Assembly (NCBI GenBank): GCA_039819065.1
Contig: JBCBSS010000102.1
Location: 1 to 29,165, forward strand
Direction: 5' to 3'
Origin: JBCBSS01 sp039819065
GTDB lineage: Bacteria > Bacteroidota > Bacteroidia > Cytophagales > Cyclobacteriaceae
DNA: 29,165 nucleotides
The notes beneath the pieces are model-generated. The model was not told the origin of the DNA and made no database searches. It worked only from the letters and a program-made list of their open reading frames with translations. Shown here piece after piece: positions 22,878 through 29,165 of this stretch. Both the position numbers and the translations under genes were made by a program. The number at the start of each line of letters is the position of its first letter. Within the stretch, counting starts at the first letter, position 1.

Positions 22878-24071
22878 TTACGATTGGCGCTTTAGAACCG
22901 ACACACTGTTAGAGGTTCCAGCGCCTCCCATGTTGACGGTCATGCCAATTTCAGCATCTGTAACTTGTAGGCCGTATGCATCGCCGATGAGCTGTTTGTA
23001 GATATGCGCGTGCATGGAAACACCGGTAGCGCCGATGGGGTGCCCTTTGGCTTTTAAGCCACCAGAGGCATTGATGACGCATTTTCCACCTGCATGGACA
23101 GTACCGTTTTCTAATGCTTCGAATTCTTTTCCTGGCTCCGTTAATCCCATGGCACTGTAGATGAGCAATTCTGTGATGGTAAAGCAGTCATGCACCTCAG
23201 CCAATTGCACATCGGCAATGGTCAGACCAACTTGATCAAGCACATGTTTGACTGCCACAGCAGCCCCTTCAAGGAAATGATCTGCCTTGTGCTTACCGAA
23301 GTTATCCAGAAAGTCACTGGCATTGTAAAAGCAACTGATTTCTACTGACGAATTATTGCTAGATAGCTCCGCACTTTCTAGCACCAAACCAGCACTACCA
23401 TCTGAAATCAGTGAGCAGTCGTGAAGTCTGAGTGGTTTGTTGATCATTGGGTTTTTCTCATCTGGCAAGGAGAGAATGTCTTCCGCCGATCGTGGTTTTT
23501 GCAAATGGGCGATTGGATTATCAGCTGCATTGGTATAGGCTTTGGCGGATATTTGTGCCAGCCATTGTCTTAGCTCTTGCTCAGAGTAGCCATATTCTCT
23601 CATCCATCCCAAACCTAGCTCTGAAAACATGCATGGCGCCGTTACATGCTGTGCGCCTTCTTCAGGCCAATATCCGGCCAGCGCCAATGAATGCGTAGCC
23701 CCTTTCGTATCTACCTCGGTCATCTTCTCCAAACCCACCACCAGCACACGTTTCATCATACCGGATTTGATCGCCATGATAGCCATGTGTATGGCCGACG
23801 AACCGGATGTACAGGCTGTTTCCGTTCTATACATCGGTTTATGCCTGAGTTCAGGAATTACGTTGACACCGAATGGCGCGATGTTCTCCTGGTTGTTGAA
23901 GCTACCTCCACTATAATTACCGACAAATACTCCATCAATTTCGGCAGCAGAAACTCCGGCATTGTCCAGCGCACCTTTGGCAGCTTTCTCGTACAACGTA
24001 TAGAGGTTATCTTCCTCCAGTTTGCCAAACTTAGAATTGTATGCTCCGACGATATTAACTCCTGTACTCAT
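22878..24071 (-). CDS. Thiolase of the archaeal/SCP-x type
   Basis: The protein has 397 residues. The nucleophile is Cys87 in RTETACTSGSSAIHMA. AEVHDCFTITE (His294) replaces the NEAF-type motif of classical thiolases and is typical of the SCP-x/archaeal group. LKAKGHPIGATG supplies His344. The C-terminal CxGGG motif of degradative thiolases is replaced by MTVNMGGAGTSN, without a cysteine, again as in the SCP-x group. The expected reaction is acyl-CoA thiolysis or condensation. Archaeal members usually have a DUF35/OB-fold partner, but none is present here, so it may act alone or with a distant gene. It is divergent from the LytTR gene, with 151 bp between. Confidence 0.9.
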   Translation of the reverse strand: MSTGVNIVGAYNSKFGKLEEDNLYTLYEKAAKGALDNAGVSAAEIDGVFVGNYSGGSFNNQENIAPFGVNVIPELRHKPMYRTETACTSGSSAIHMAIMAIKSGMMKRVLVVGLEKMTEVDTKGATHSLALAGYWPEEGAQHVTAPCMFSELGLGWMREYGYSEQELRQWLAQISAKAYTNAADNPIAHLQKPRSAEDILSLPDEKNPMINKPLRLHDCSLISDGSAGLVLESAELSSNNSSVEISCFYNASDFLDNFGKHKADHFLEGAAVAVKHVLDQVGLTIADVQLAEVHDCFTITELLIYSAMGLTEPGKEFEALENGTVHAGGKCVINASGGLKAKGHPIGATGVSMHAHIYKQLIGDAYGLQVTDAEIGMTVNMGGAGTSNSVSVLKRQS

Positions 24072-24222
24072 ATAAACGGTCTGATTTTGAACGGCCTTAA
24101 AGCTATGAAAAAGAACTGGCGTTTGGTAGCAGATTTAAAAGGGCGGCGGGTAACATTGTTGAATAACAAACCAATCAGATTATGGTATCCATAGCAGTTC
24201 AAAATTCGTAATTTAGACCTAT

Positions 24223-24975
24223 ATGAAGTCCTATTACCTTTTTGGCTCCAGAATACTTACGCACGTCTCCTTCTGGGTGATTTATTATATCAGCTTTAGC
24301 TTCATCTGGGCCAAGGATAGCAACTATTTTGACTCATTCTTCCTTGAGTTCGTGCTCCTTCCGATCCGGATTTTGGCTGTTTATTTTACTATTTATATAC
24401 TCATTCCCAAGTGGTTGTCTCAAGCTAAATACCTGCAGTTCTTCTTGAGTTATGCTGTAGTGATGATCGTTTGCGGCGTATTGCAGCGCTTGTTTATTCA
24501 CTTTTTCTATGATGGTCTGCTAGGCAATGACCCCTCGCCTATTTTCCACATCCCTAGTATGGTCAGGGCGATGATACTGATCAATTCTACCGTACTTTTT
24601 GTGTCGGCTATTAAAATCTCCCAGCTATGGCAACAGGAGAAAGAAAAGAATGAACAGTTGATGGCACAACCCTCAGCAAACCAAGATATCATCGAGATCA
24701 AGGCTGATAAGCGGATTTTTAGAATTGCCGCCAAGGACATCCTATATATTGAAGGGTTGGGTAATTATGTCACCTACCATCTTAGCGATAGAAAGATCAT
24801 CAGCTATATCAGTCTGAAGGAAGCACTTAAAGAACTACCGGAAGCATTTATCCGAGTACACAAATCCTATGTGGTGAACAGAGACCATATCAGTTCATAC
24901 AACAGTGAAGACTTAGAAGTAAAGAACGCATACATTCCGGTTGGGCGATCTTACAAGGCTGCTTTGGAGATTTGA
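24223..24975 (+). CDS. Membrane-anchored LytTR DNA-binding regulator
   Basis: The protein has 250 residues. The N-terminal 135 residues hold four membrane segments (about 10-29, 40-61, 71-91 and 112-131) of the type found at the N-terminus of LytS-like histidine kinases of this phylum. A short linker (QLWQQEKEKNEQLM) leads to a C-terminal LytTR domain (about 155-250: IIEIKADKRIFRIAAKDILYIEGLGNYVTYHL, then FIRVHKSYVVNRDHISSY and YIPVGRSYKAAL). There is no kinase and no receiver domain, so the membrane part probably senses directly. It could act on the divergent thiolase gene or on itself. The last codon and stop (ATT TGA) are the first bases of a repeat array. Confidence 0.88.
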   Translation: MKSYYLFGSRILTHVSFWVIYYISFSFIWAKDSNYFDSFFLEFVLLPIRILAVYFTIYILIPKWLSQAKYLQFFLSYAVVMIVCGVLQRLFIHFFYDGLLGNDPSPIFHIPSMVRAMILINSTVLFVSAIKISQLWQQEKEKNEQLMAQPSANQDIIEIKADKRIFRIAAKDILYIEGLGNYVTYHLSDRKIISYISLKEALKELPEAFIRVHKSYVVNRDHISSYNSEDLEVKNAYIPVGRSYKAALEI

Positions 24976-25404
24976 TAATATGATGGTTTGATAATATGAT
25001 GGTTTGATGATGAGATGATTTGATAATTCGATGATGAGATGATTTGGTGATAAGGTGATTTGATGATCGGATTTTGTTGGTTTACCTATCAGGCAATTTA
25101 TTTCTACTTAATTCTACATATTTCCAATTTCTAACTTCTAATTTCTAAACGCTCTCATCTTCGAGATTGCTTCGCTCCCTCGTCGCTCCTGCCAACCGGC
25201 AGGCAGGCGCAATGACAGCCCGAATCTATTTCTAATTACTTCGATATATTTCTATTTACTTCTACTTACTTCCGATAGCTACTGGATTGCTTCGTCGTAC
25301 CTCCCCTGTCCGTCCACTGACGGATCGCAATGAAAGCCAGAAACCAAATCTTAAGTCTTTAATCTTTTGTCTTACTTCTTTTATCTTTCTACTTATGTCT
25401 ATTC
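24971..25404 (-). repeat. Composite intergenic repeat, copy 7 (double)
   Basis: This fills the whole gap between the convergent LytTR and FAD-oxidase genes. In plus-strand order: 8-bp-word array 24971-25070 (TTTGATAA, TATGATGG and TGAGATGA words in strict 8-bp register); link (GGCAATTTA); T-rich block 25097-25147; core 25165-25217 (with inner CCTGCC-AACC-GGCAGG); T-rich block 25225-25272; core 25285-25335 (with TCCGTC/GACGGA insert); 7-bp-word block 25351-25401. The array start supplies the LytTR stop codon. The 7-bp block ends 3-4 bp from the oxidase stop. Confidence 0.85.
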
Positions 25405-27327
25405 TCAAAACCCCATACGCTCTGTAAAGGCATTGTCGAAGGTTCCTTTGTTGTACTTGCGGTGGATTTCTTTCCAGGATTCCAGTTCGGGGTAAAGCTC
25501 TGCCAGACGATCTTCGTTCAGTTGTGTGAGGAAAAGCCCCCAATGCGGCCTGCCATCAAATTCAGCCATTTCGCGTTCTACCCGTTCCAGAATATCCATG
25601 CCACCGGTTACTCCTTTCAAGGAAACAACCTCTACCATACAAGATTTGCGCTTGTACATCATAGAAAGGAAGGCCGGGGATTCTTCTACAAATCGTAGCG
25701 AGATCGGTGCTGGGTGATATTGACGATCTTTAGCTGCTTTCTCTGCTATTTCGAACATTCTATCTACGGCATCGAATGCCTTATCCAATGGGAATCCGAT
25801 TTCAATGGCATAGCCGAAAAACTTCAGCTCCCTCAAACCTTGATTGAGCACTTTATAGGATTTATTGAGAAAGCCTCCGCCGTTGTCCTTATGATCTTCC
25901 AGGCGTAAAAGTGAGTTATTGATCATTTTGGGCATATTTTCAGGCTTGCGGTTGAATAGCCATGATGAAATGGTACCCGCCACAGAAATACCGGAAATGA
26001 AAGATGAGAAGTAATTGCGCTGGAACTTCTCTCCTTTACCATCTACTGGAATCGGTACGGTGGAGTCTGTGTAGTTTCTAGTCATTACCAGACATTTCCG
26101 CTTGCCATTAGAATCTATCTTACCCTCTTCATTCAATCGATATGGGTTAACCGAAATCTCGAAATGGCGGTTTTTCTCCAAGAACGTTTGTAAGTCTCCG
26201 CTCGCCATCTCAGCTTTCAATTCGTCCCAATCCATCAACCTTCTCTCTTCATAAAGTCGGTAGCCACTTCTCACCTCGATTATGGCAGAATAGACAATGC
26301 CCATGCAGCCCATATTTACCAAGGCAGCATGGAAGTCCTTGTCATTCTGAACCAACTCAATACCATGCACTTTAAAATCGTCAGAAGCCGCATATTTAGT
26401 TGGATCTGTCACGCCATCCGTCGGTTCTATGCGATAAGTTTTACCTTCCGAAGTGATCATGACCATTGATTTGACAAAACTGGGATAAGGGCCAATATTC
26501 ACCCCAGAGCCATGGGTGGAAGTCGATACTCCGCCGAATACACCTTGCACATCAGAACCTCCCTGATTCAATAGTGCCAAACCTTCTTTTTCTAGAATTT
26601 GATTAAGGTCAACCACCAAAGTACCCGCTCCGGTTTCAAACAAAAACCTATCCTCTTCTATGTCTTTTCCATCTACTCTGAAAGTAGCTTTGTACCCGTC
26701 TTTGTAAGCTTCTTTGATGACATCTTTAGGTCGCCGTTGCGGAGCCGTAAACCGTTTGGTACTGATAAGAATATCATTGGTTTTGGCAATGTCAGATAAG
26801 GCATGGCCAGAAGCCACGCACCTCACCTTATGTCCATCAGCTTCCGCTTGCTTCACTATGCCTTGCAGTATTTTAAGAGACTGAAAATCATATTCCTTTA
26901 GCTTCTCTAACTCTGCCAACACATCTTTGTAAGGGCTATTGCCAGGAAACTTGTAGGCCAGTGGTTCTGCCCAATTATTACCAATCCAGTTCTCCCATCG
27001 CTCGCGATATTCCCTCTCTGGTATCTCCCGCTGCTTGCGCTCGTGATAAGCTTCGACATTAAGGTCCATCCGCTCATTCTTGGTAGCACGATTCAGAAAG
27101 AATTCTAACGGCTCCCGGAATATCCAAAGACCAAATAGCCAGTTGATCCTATTCACATACCGATCACGCTGCTCTCGGGTACAATGATTGGTGAGCCAGT
27201 CATCAAGTGATTCAAAGAAATCAGGAAGCTTGTCCTTCTGGAAAATGAGGACAAAAATGAACGTTAAAATGCGGCCAACGATTTTCATTTGATTAGTACG
27301 GTTAAGGTTCGGTAGAGTCCTAAGCAT
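25405..27327 (-). CDS. FAD-linked oxidase of the sugar-1,4-lactone oxidase type
   Basis: The protein has 640 residues from 27327. An in-frame ATG at 27288 (MKIVGRILTFIFVLIFQ) gives 627 residues and starts with a hydrophobic segment, so it may be the true start. Residues about 165-345 form a PCMH-type FAD-binding domain: KVRCVASGHALSDIA (usual VRxxGSGHSxS), FETGAGTLVVDLNQIL and VFGGVSTSTHGSG (usual GTIxTGTHGSG). The C-terminal part matches the D-arabinono-1,4-lactone oxidase domain (YAIEIGFPLDKAFDAVDRMF, RPHWGLFLTQL, FDNAFTERMGF). The N-terminal 140 residues are an unusual extension, helical and Arg/Glu-rich, with a WLFGLWIFREPLEFF segment that may associate with the membrane. The histidine that covalently binds FAD in some relatives (SGHS) is kept as SGHA. 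The substrate is unknown. Confidence 0.85.
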   Translation of the reverse strand: MLRTLPNLNRTNQMKIVGRILTFIFVLIFQKDKLPDFFESLDDWLTNHCTREQRDRYVNRINWLFGLWIFREPLEFFLNRATKNERMDLNVEAYHERKQREIPEREYRERWENWIGNNWAEPLAYKFPGNSPYKDVLAELEKLKEYDFQSLKILQGIVKQAEADGHKVRCVASGHALSDIAKTNDILISTKRFTAPQRRPKDVIKEAYKDGYKATFRVDGKDIEEDRFLFETGAGTLVVDLNQILEKEGLALLNQGGSDVQGVFGGVSTSTHGSGVNIGPYPSFVKSMVMITSEGKTYRIEPTDGVTDPTKYAASDDFKVHGIELVQNDKDFHAALVNMGCMGIVYSAIIEVRSGYRLYEERRLMDWDELKAEMASGDLQTFLEKNRHFEISVNPYRLNEEGKIDSNGKRKCLVMTRNYTDSTVPIPVDGKGEKFQRNYFSSFISGISVAGTISSWLFNRKPENMPKMINNSLLRLEDHKDNGGGFLNKSYKVLNQGLRELKFFGYAIEIGFPLDKAFDAVDRMFEIAEKAAKDRQYHPAPISLRFVEESPAFLSMMYKRKSCMVEVVSLKGVTGGMDILERVEREMAEFDGRPHWGLFLTQLNEDRLAELYPELESWKEIHRKYNKGTFDNAFTERMGF

Positions 27328-27347
27328 TCTTGTTGAAATTGCTTAGG
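27319..27347 (-). promoter_or_regulatory. Inverted repeat overlapping the upstream start of the FAD oxidase gene
   Basis: CCTAAGCA (27319-27326) and TGCTTAGG (27340-27347) are exact complements with 13 nt between. The possible start codon at 27327-27325 overlaps one arm. In RNA it could hide the upstream start; in DNA it could be an operator. If translation begins at 27288 it lies in the leader. Confidence 0.35.
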
Positions 27348-27529
27348 TTATAATAAAATACGCAAATGATTCAAGAGATGAAAGTGCCTTGATCTGTTAC
27401 CAACCGCACTATTGCTCGTGATTTAGAGGAAAGCACCTGTACTTAATGGGTATAATTCAGAAAGTAACCCAAGGAAAACACCGCTGTAAGACGAACGCCA
27501 TGCCCAAAAAAGCACCAGATAACCCAGTT

Positions 27530-28789
27530 CTACTTGAGCATGGATTGCTTGTCTTGAGCTATGCTTCTAGAACTGAAGAATCCTAGTATTTTTCTAAAGC
27601 CTTTGCGGGCTTTTTCAGCAGCTTCTGCTTTCGCCTTGGCAATGCCTACTTTACCAATATCTTTCGCGCCTAAGGTTTCAATGATCTCCTCGGCCAGACT
27701 GTTATGGGCTGCATTCAAAAGCAGTTTGACTTGACCATCGTCAGTTGTGATTGTCTTATAGTATAAGTCATGCCCTATAGTCAATGAGGAAGTACCTTCG
27801 CCTGATAGTTTAACGGCCTTATTTCCACCAAAAGTTGATATATGGCAAACAACAATACCCTCATCAGCGCTAATGAGCCAGATCCTGTTTTTGGGCTTCA
27901 ACTCTCCTGTCTTTTGCATGTTCAGGCATTCTAAAGCCAGTTTAATCCCCGGATATTTTCGCTTTAATCTGGTCGGCAGTTTTGAAGATATCAGCTCCTT
28001 CTTTCGTCCAAAGAGCTTAATAATCAATGGATTCACATAGATATATTGAAAATAAGTAGTTACTCGTCGAGATCTTCTAAACAAGACCAGGGCTACAAGA
28101 AATATCAGAATGGCGAACACAAAAGCCAATGGTGGAAAGATGAAATAGGTAACGACTAAACCTACAGTAAAACTCTTCTTCAAAAAGTCGAAAAAGGCAT
28201 CAAGCAGCGGTATAGGCGATAAGAAAATCAGCACCTCCAGAAAATACCTGACTGTCATGACTACCAACAGATATGGTATAGCGGCTACAGCAAAAAGCAC
28301 TACCACGAACGGAACGTCCAAAAAGGCGAGCTTTACTGTAGTCTGCTCTTCCGGCGTTTCTCCAACCCCTGCTAAATACGGCGCTAACAGGATCAACCCA
28401 TAAATGATATAACCGGACTTATCTTCCAGGTAGTTAGCGGTAAGTCCCAGGGGTTTAGAGACCTTCGAAAGGTTGGGTATGGTCGTCACCAAAACCAGCA
28501 ATCCCGATAATACCATAATAATAGAACTGCCCAAAAACGGGTGTGTAGCCACATAATCTGTAGCCAGACCGGTATTGGAAGCCAAAGAAGTGAGGAATAA
28601 AGTCCAGAAAGGCGATATAGCGGTAGGGCTTAGCAGAGATACCCAATCGACGATACCGGCGTTGACCGCCATAGCCATCTCTATATCTTCCTGACCGTTT
28701 TGGGCATATACAAGCGCTGGAATAGCAACACCTATTCCTATGAGAAAAAACAGCTTAGTGAAATCGAAAGTGGGTTTGCTTCGCTTCAT
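27530..28789 (-). CDS. Multi-pass membrane protein of unknown function
   Basis: The protein has 419 residues. It has a signal peptide or first membrane segment (MKRSKPTFDFTKLFFLIGIGVAIPALVYAQ), then hydrophobic segments at about 88-103, 124-140, 155-200 (two) and 208-236. A soluble C-terminal half follows: RLKRKYPGIKLALECLNMQKTGELKPKNRIWLISADEG, a beta-rich middle (VKLSGEGTSSLTIGHDLYYKTITTDDG) and a basic/Ala-rich tail (GIAKAKAEAAEKARKGFRKILGFFSS). It resembles no family I know well; a DUF4126-like relation of the membrane part is conceivable but unproven. It is on the same strand as the FAD oxidase, 202 bp upstream, and need not be co-transcribed. Confidence 0.7.
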   Translation of the reverse strand: MKRSKPTFDFTKLFFLIGIGVAIPALVYAQNGQEDIEMAMAVNAGIVDWVSLLSPTAISPFWTLFLTSLASNTGLATDYVATHPFLGSSIIMVLSGLLVLVTTIPNLSKVSKPLGLTANYLEDKSGYIIYGLILLAPYLAGVGETPEEQTTVKLAFLDVPFVVVLFAVAAIPYLLVVMTVRYFLEVLIFLSPIPLLDAFFDFLKKSFTVGLVVTYFIFPPLAFVFAILIFLVALVLFRRSRRVTTYFQYIYVNPLIIKLFGRKKELISSKLPTRLKRKYPGIKLALECLNMQKTGELKPKNRIWLISADEGIVVCHISTFGGNKAVKLSGEGTSSLTIGHDLYYKTITTDDGQVKLLLNAAHNSLAEEIIETLGAKDIGKVGIAKAKAEAAEKARKGFRKILGFFSSRSIAQDKQSMLK

Positions 28790-28820
28790 GGCTTAAGTCT
28801 TGCTATCAAGGTTTAGTGTC

Positions 28821-28842
28821 AGAAGCCATGAAAATGGCTTCT
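28821..28842 (-). promoter_or_regulatory. Leader hairpin able to pair with the start codon
   Basis: On the minus strand AGAAGCCAT / TTTC / ATGGCTTCT is a perfect 9-bp hairpin 31 bp before the start of the 27530-28789 gene. The second arm, with the C before it, contains CATGGCTT, which is also the exact complement of AAGCCATG at the start codon (28787-28794). The two pairings exclude each other, as in an RNA switch. Confidence 0.4.
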
Positions 28843-29063
28843 TCGGTATACTAATATAGAAGAATTAAGCTATTAATGCAGATCGGGCTTGGGCCGACTA
28901 CATATTCTCAGTTCTTTGCTGAAGCAAGGTCTAATCTATTGACTACCAGTTTTTAAGCTTTTAAAAACCGATTGGGTTTGTCTATTAGAGGTACGTAAAA
29001 CAACATTACCCATCTTCTGAAATTGGTTAACCACTTGCAGTAGTGGGAGCTGTCTGAAAAGCC

Positions 29064-29148
29064 GTCATTTCGACGTCAGGAGAAATCTCTCTTAATTTAA
29101 AGTGTTAATTATTAATGAGATAGATTTCTCGTTGCACTCGAAATGACT
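29064..29148. repeat. Inverted pair of stem-loop cores (85 bp)
   Basis: The plus core at 29064-29089 has stem ATTTC/GAAAT and loop GACGTCAGGA. The minus core at 29123-29148 has stem ATTTC/GAAAT and loop GAGTGCAACGA. The latter loop is nearly identical to that of 2206-2233, whose stem is ATTCC/GGAAT. Confidence 0.75.
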
Positions 29149-29165
29149 GTTCAGAACGGCTTTTG

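Larger units (their letters stand above)
28790..29165. other. Intergenic region at the right edge
   Basis: No gene is seen. Contents: leader hairpin 28821-28842, AT-rich inverted repeat 28949-28968 (GTTTTTAA-GCTT-TTAAAAAC), and a head-to-head pair of stem-loop cores 29064-29148 inside a larger inverted repeat (AAAAGCCGT at about 29057, ACGGCTTTT at 29156-29164). Confidence 0.65.

Noticed and set aside
24971..25070. Tandem array considered as a CRISPR
   Set aside because: The unit is 8 bp with no spacers; a CRISPR would need repeats of about 25-40 bp separated by unique spacers and nearby cas genes.
25262..25543. Open reading frame on the minus strand, 93 codons
   Set aside because: Half lies in the composite repeat and half is antiphase to the FAD oxidase gene.

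Overview
The window looks like chromosome from a member of the Bacteroidota, probably a Cytophagales-type free-living bacterium. The evidence is a type IX secretion C-terminal sorting domain on a large exoenzyme, PadR-linked permeases with the N-terminal prefix typical of this phylum, a membrane-anchored LytTR protein, DUF2461/DUF4197/DUF2752 genes, and start codons without clear Shine-Dalgarno sequences. The genus is not determined. I see no tRNA, rRNA, CRISPR array, transposase or phage module. The only gene with a mobile-element flavour is an orphan KilA-N protein in an AT-rich stretch.

Layout. 1-239: 5' end of a secreted protein gene (minus). 829-1668: DUF2306 membrane protein (minus). 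2304-8659: two paralogous FtsX/MacB-type permeases and a PadR regulator, all minus, probably one regulatory unit. 8929-9756: KilA-N protein (minus). 10196-13867: secreted, T9SS-sorted metallophosphoesterase with Ig, FN3 and two MAM-like modules. 14858-17795: class III nucleotide cyclase/TolB-like/TPR protein, then a periplasmic solute-binding-like protein (plus). 17861-18526: DinB-like lipoprotein (minus). 18683-19393: DUF2461 protein. 19815-20453: 1-Cys peroxiredoxin (minus). 20690-22703: DUF4197 protein, then an overlapping DUF2752/membrane-protein pair. 22878-24071: archaeal/SCP-x-type thiolase (minus). 24223-24975: membrane LytTR regulator. 25405-27327: FAD-linked sugar-lactone-oxidase-like protein (minus). 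27530-28789: unrecognised membrane protein (minus).

The genes are mostly ordinary; the unusual part is between them. About 25 copies of a short stem-loop element (TGTCA-stem-loop-stem-TC) occupy the intergenic gaps. The loop is often conserved while the stem changes in a compensatory way (ATTGC/GCAAT, ATTCC/GGAAT, ATTTC/GAAAT, ACTTC/GAAGT, ATTCCC/GGGAAT). Some copies sit in head-to-head pairs of about 85-125 bp, like bacterial REP/BIME doublets. Others are the core of a larger composite element in which blocks of 7-bp, 10-bp and 8-bp tandem words flank the core. The composites start within about 10 bp of a stop codon in a fixed orientation, and in three genes (permease 2, DUF2461, LytTR) the repeat runs right up to or across the stop. 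A second hairpin family (15-bp stem, TTGG loop) acts as terminator-like structures downstream of genes.

Other points are a 26-bp perfect palindrome inside the KilA-N gene, a 16-bp perfect palindrome upstream of the peroxiredoxin, and a possible start-codon-sequestering leader hairpin on the last gene.
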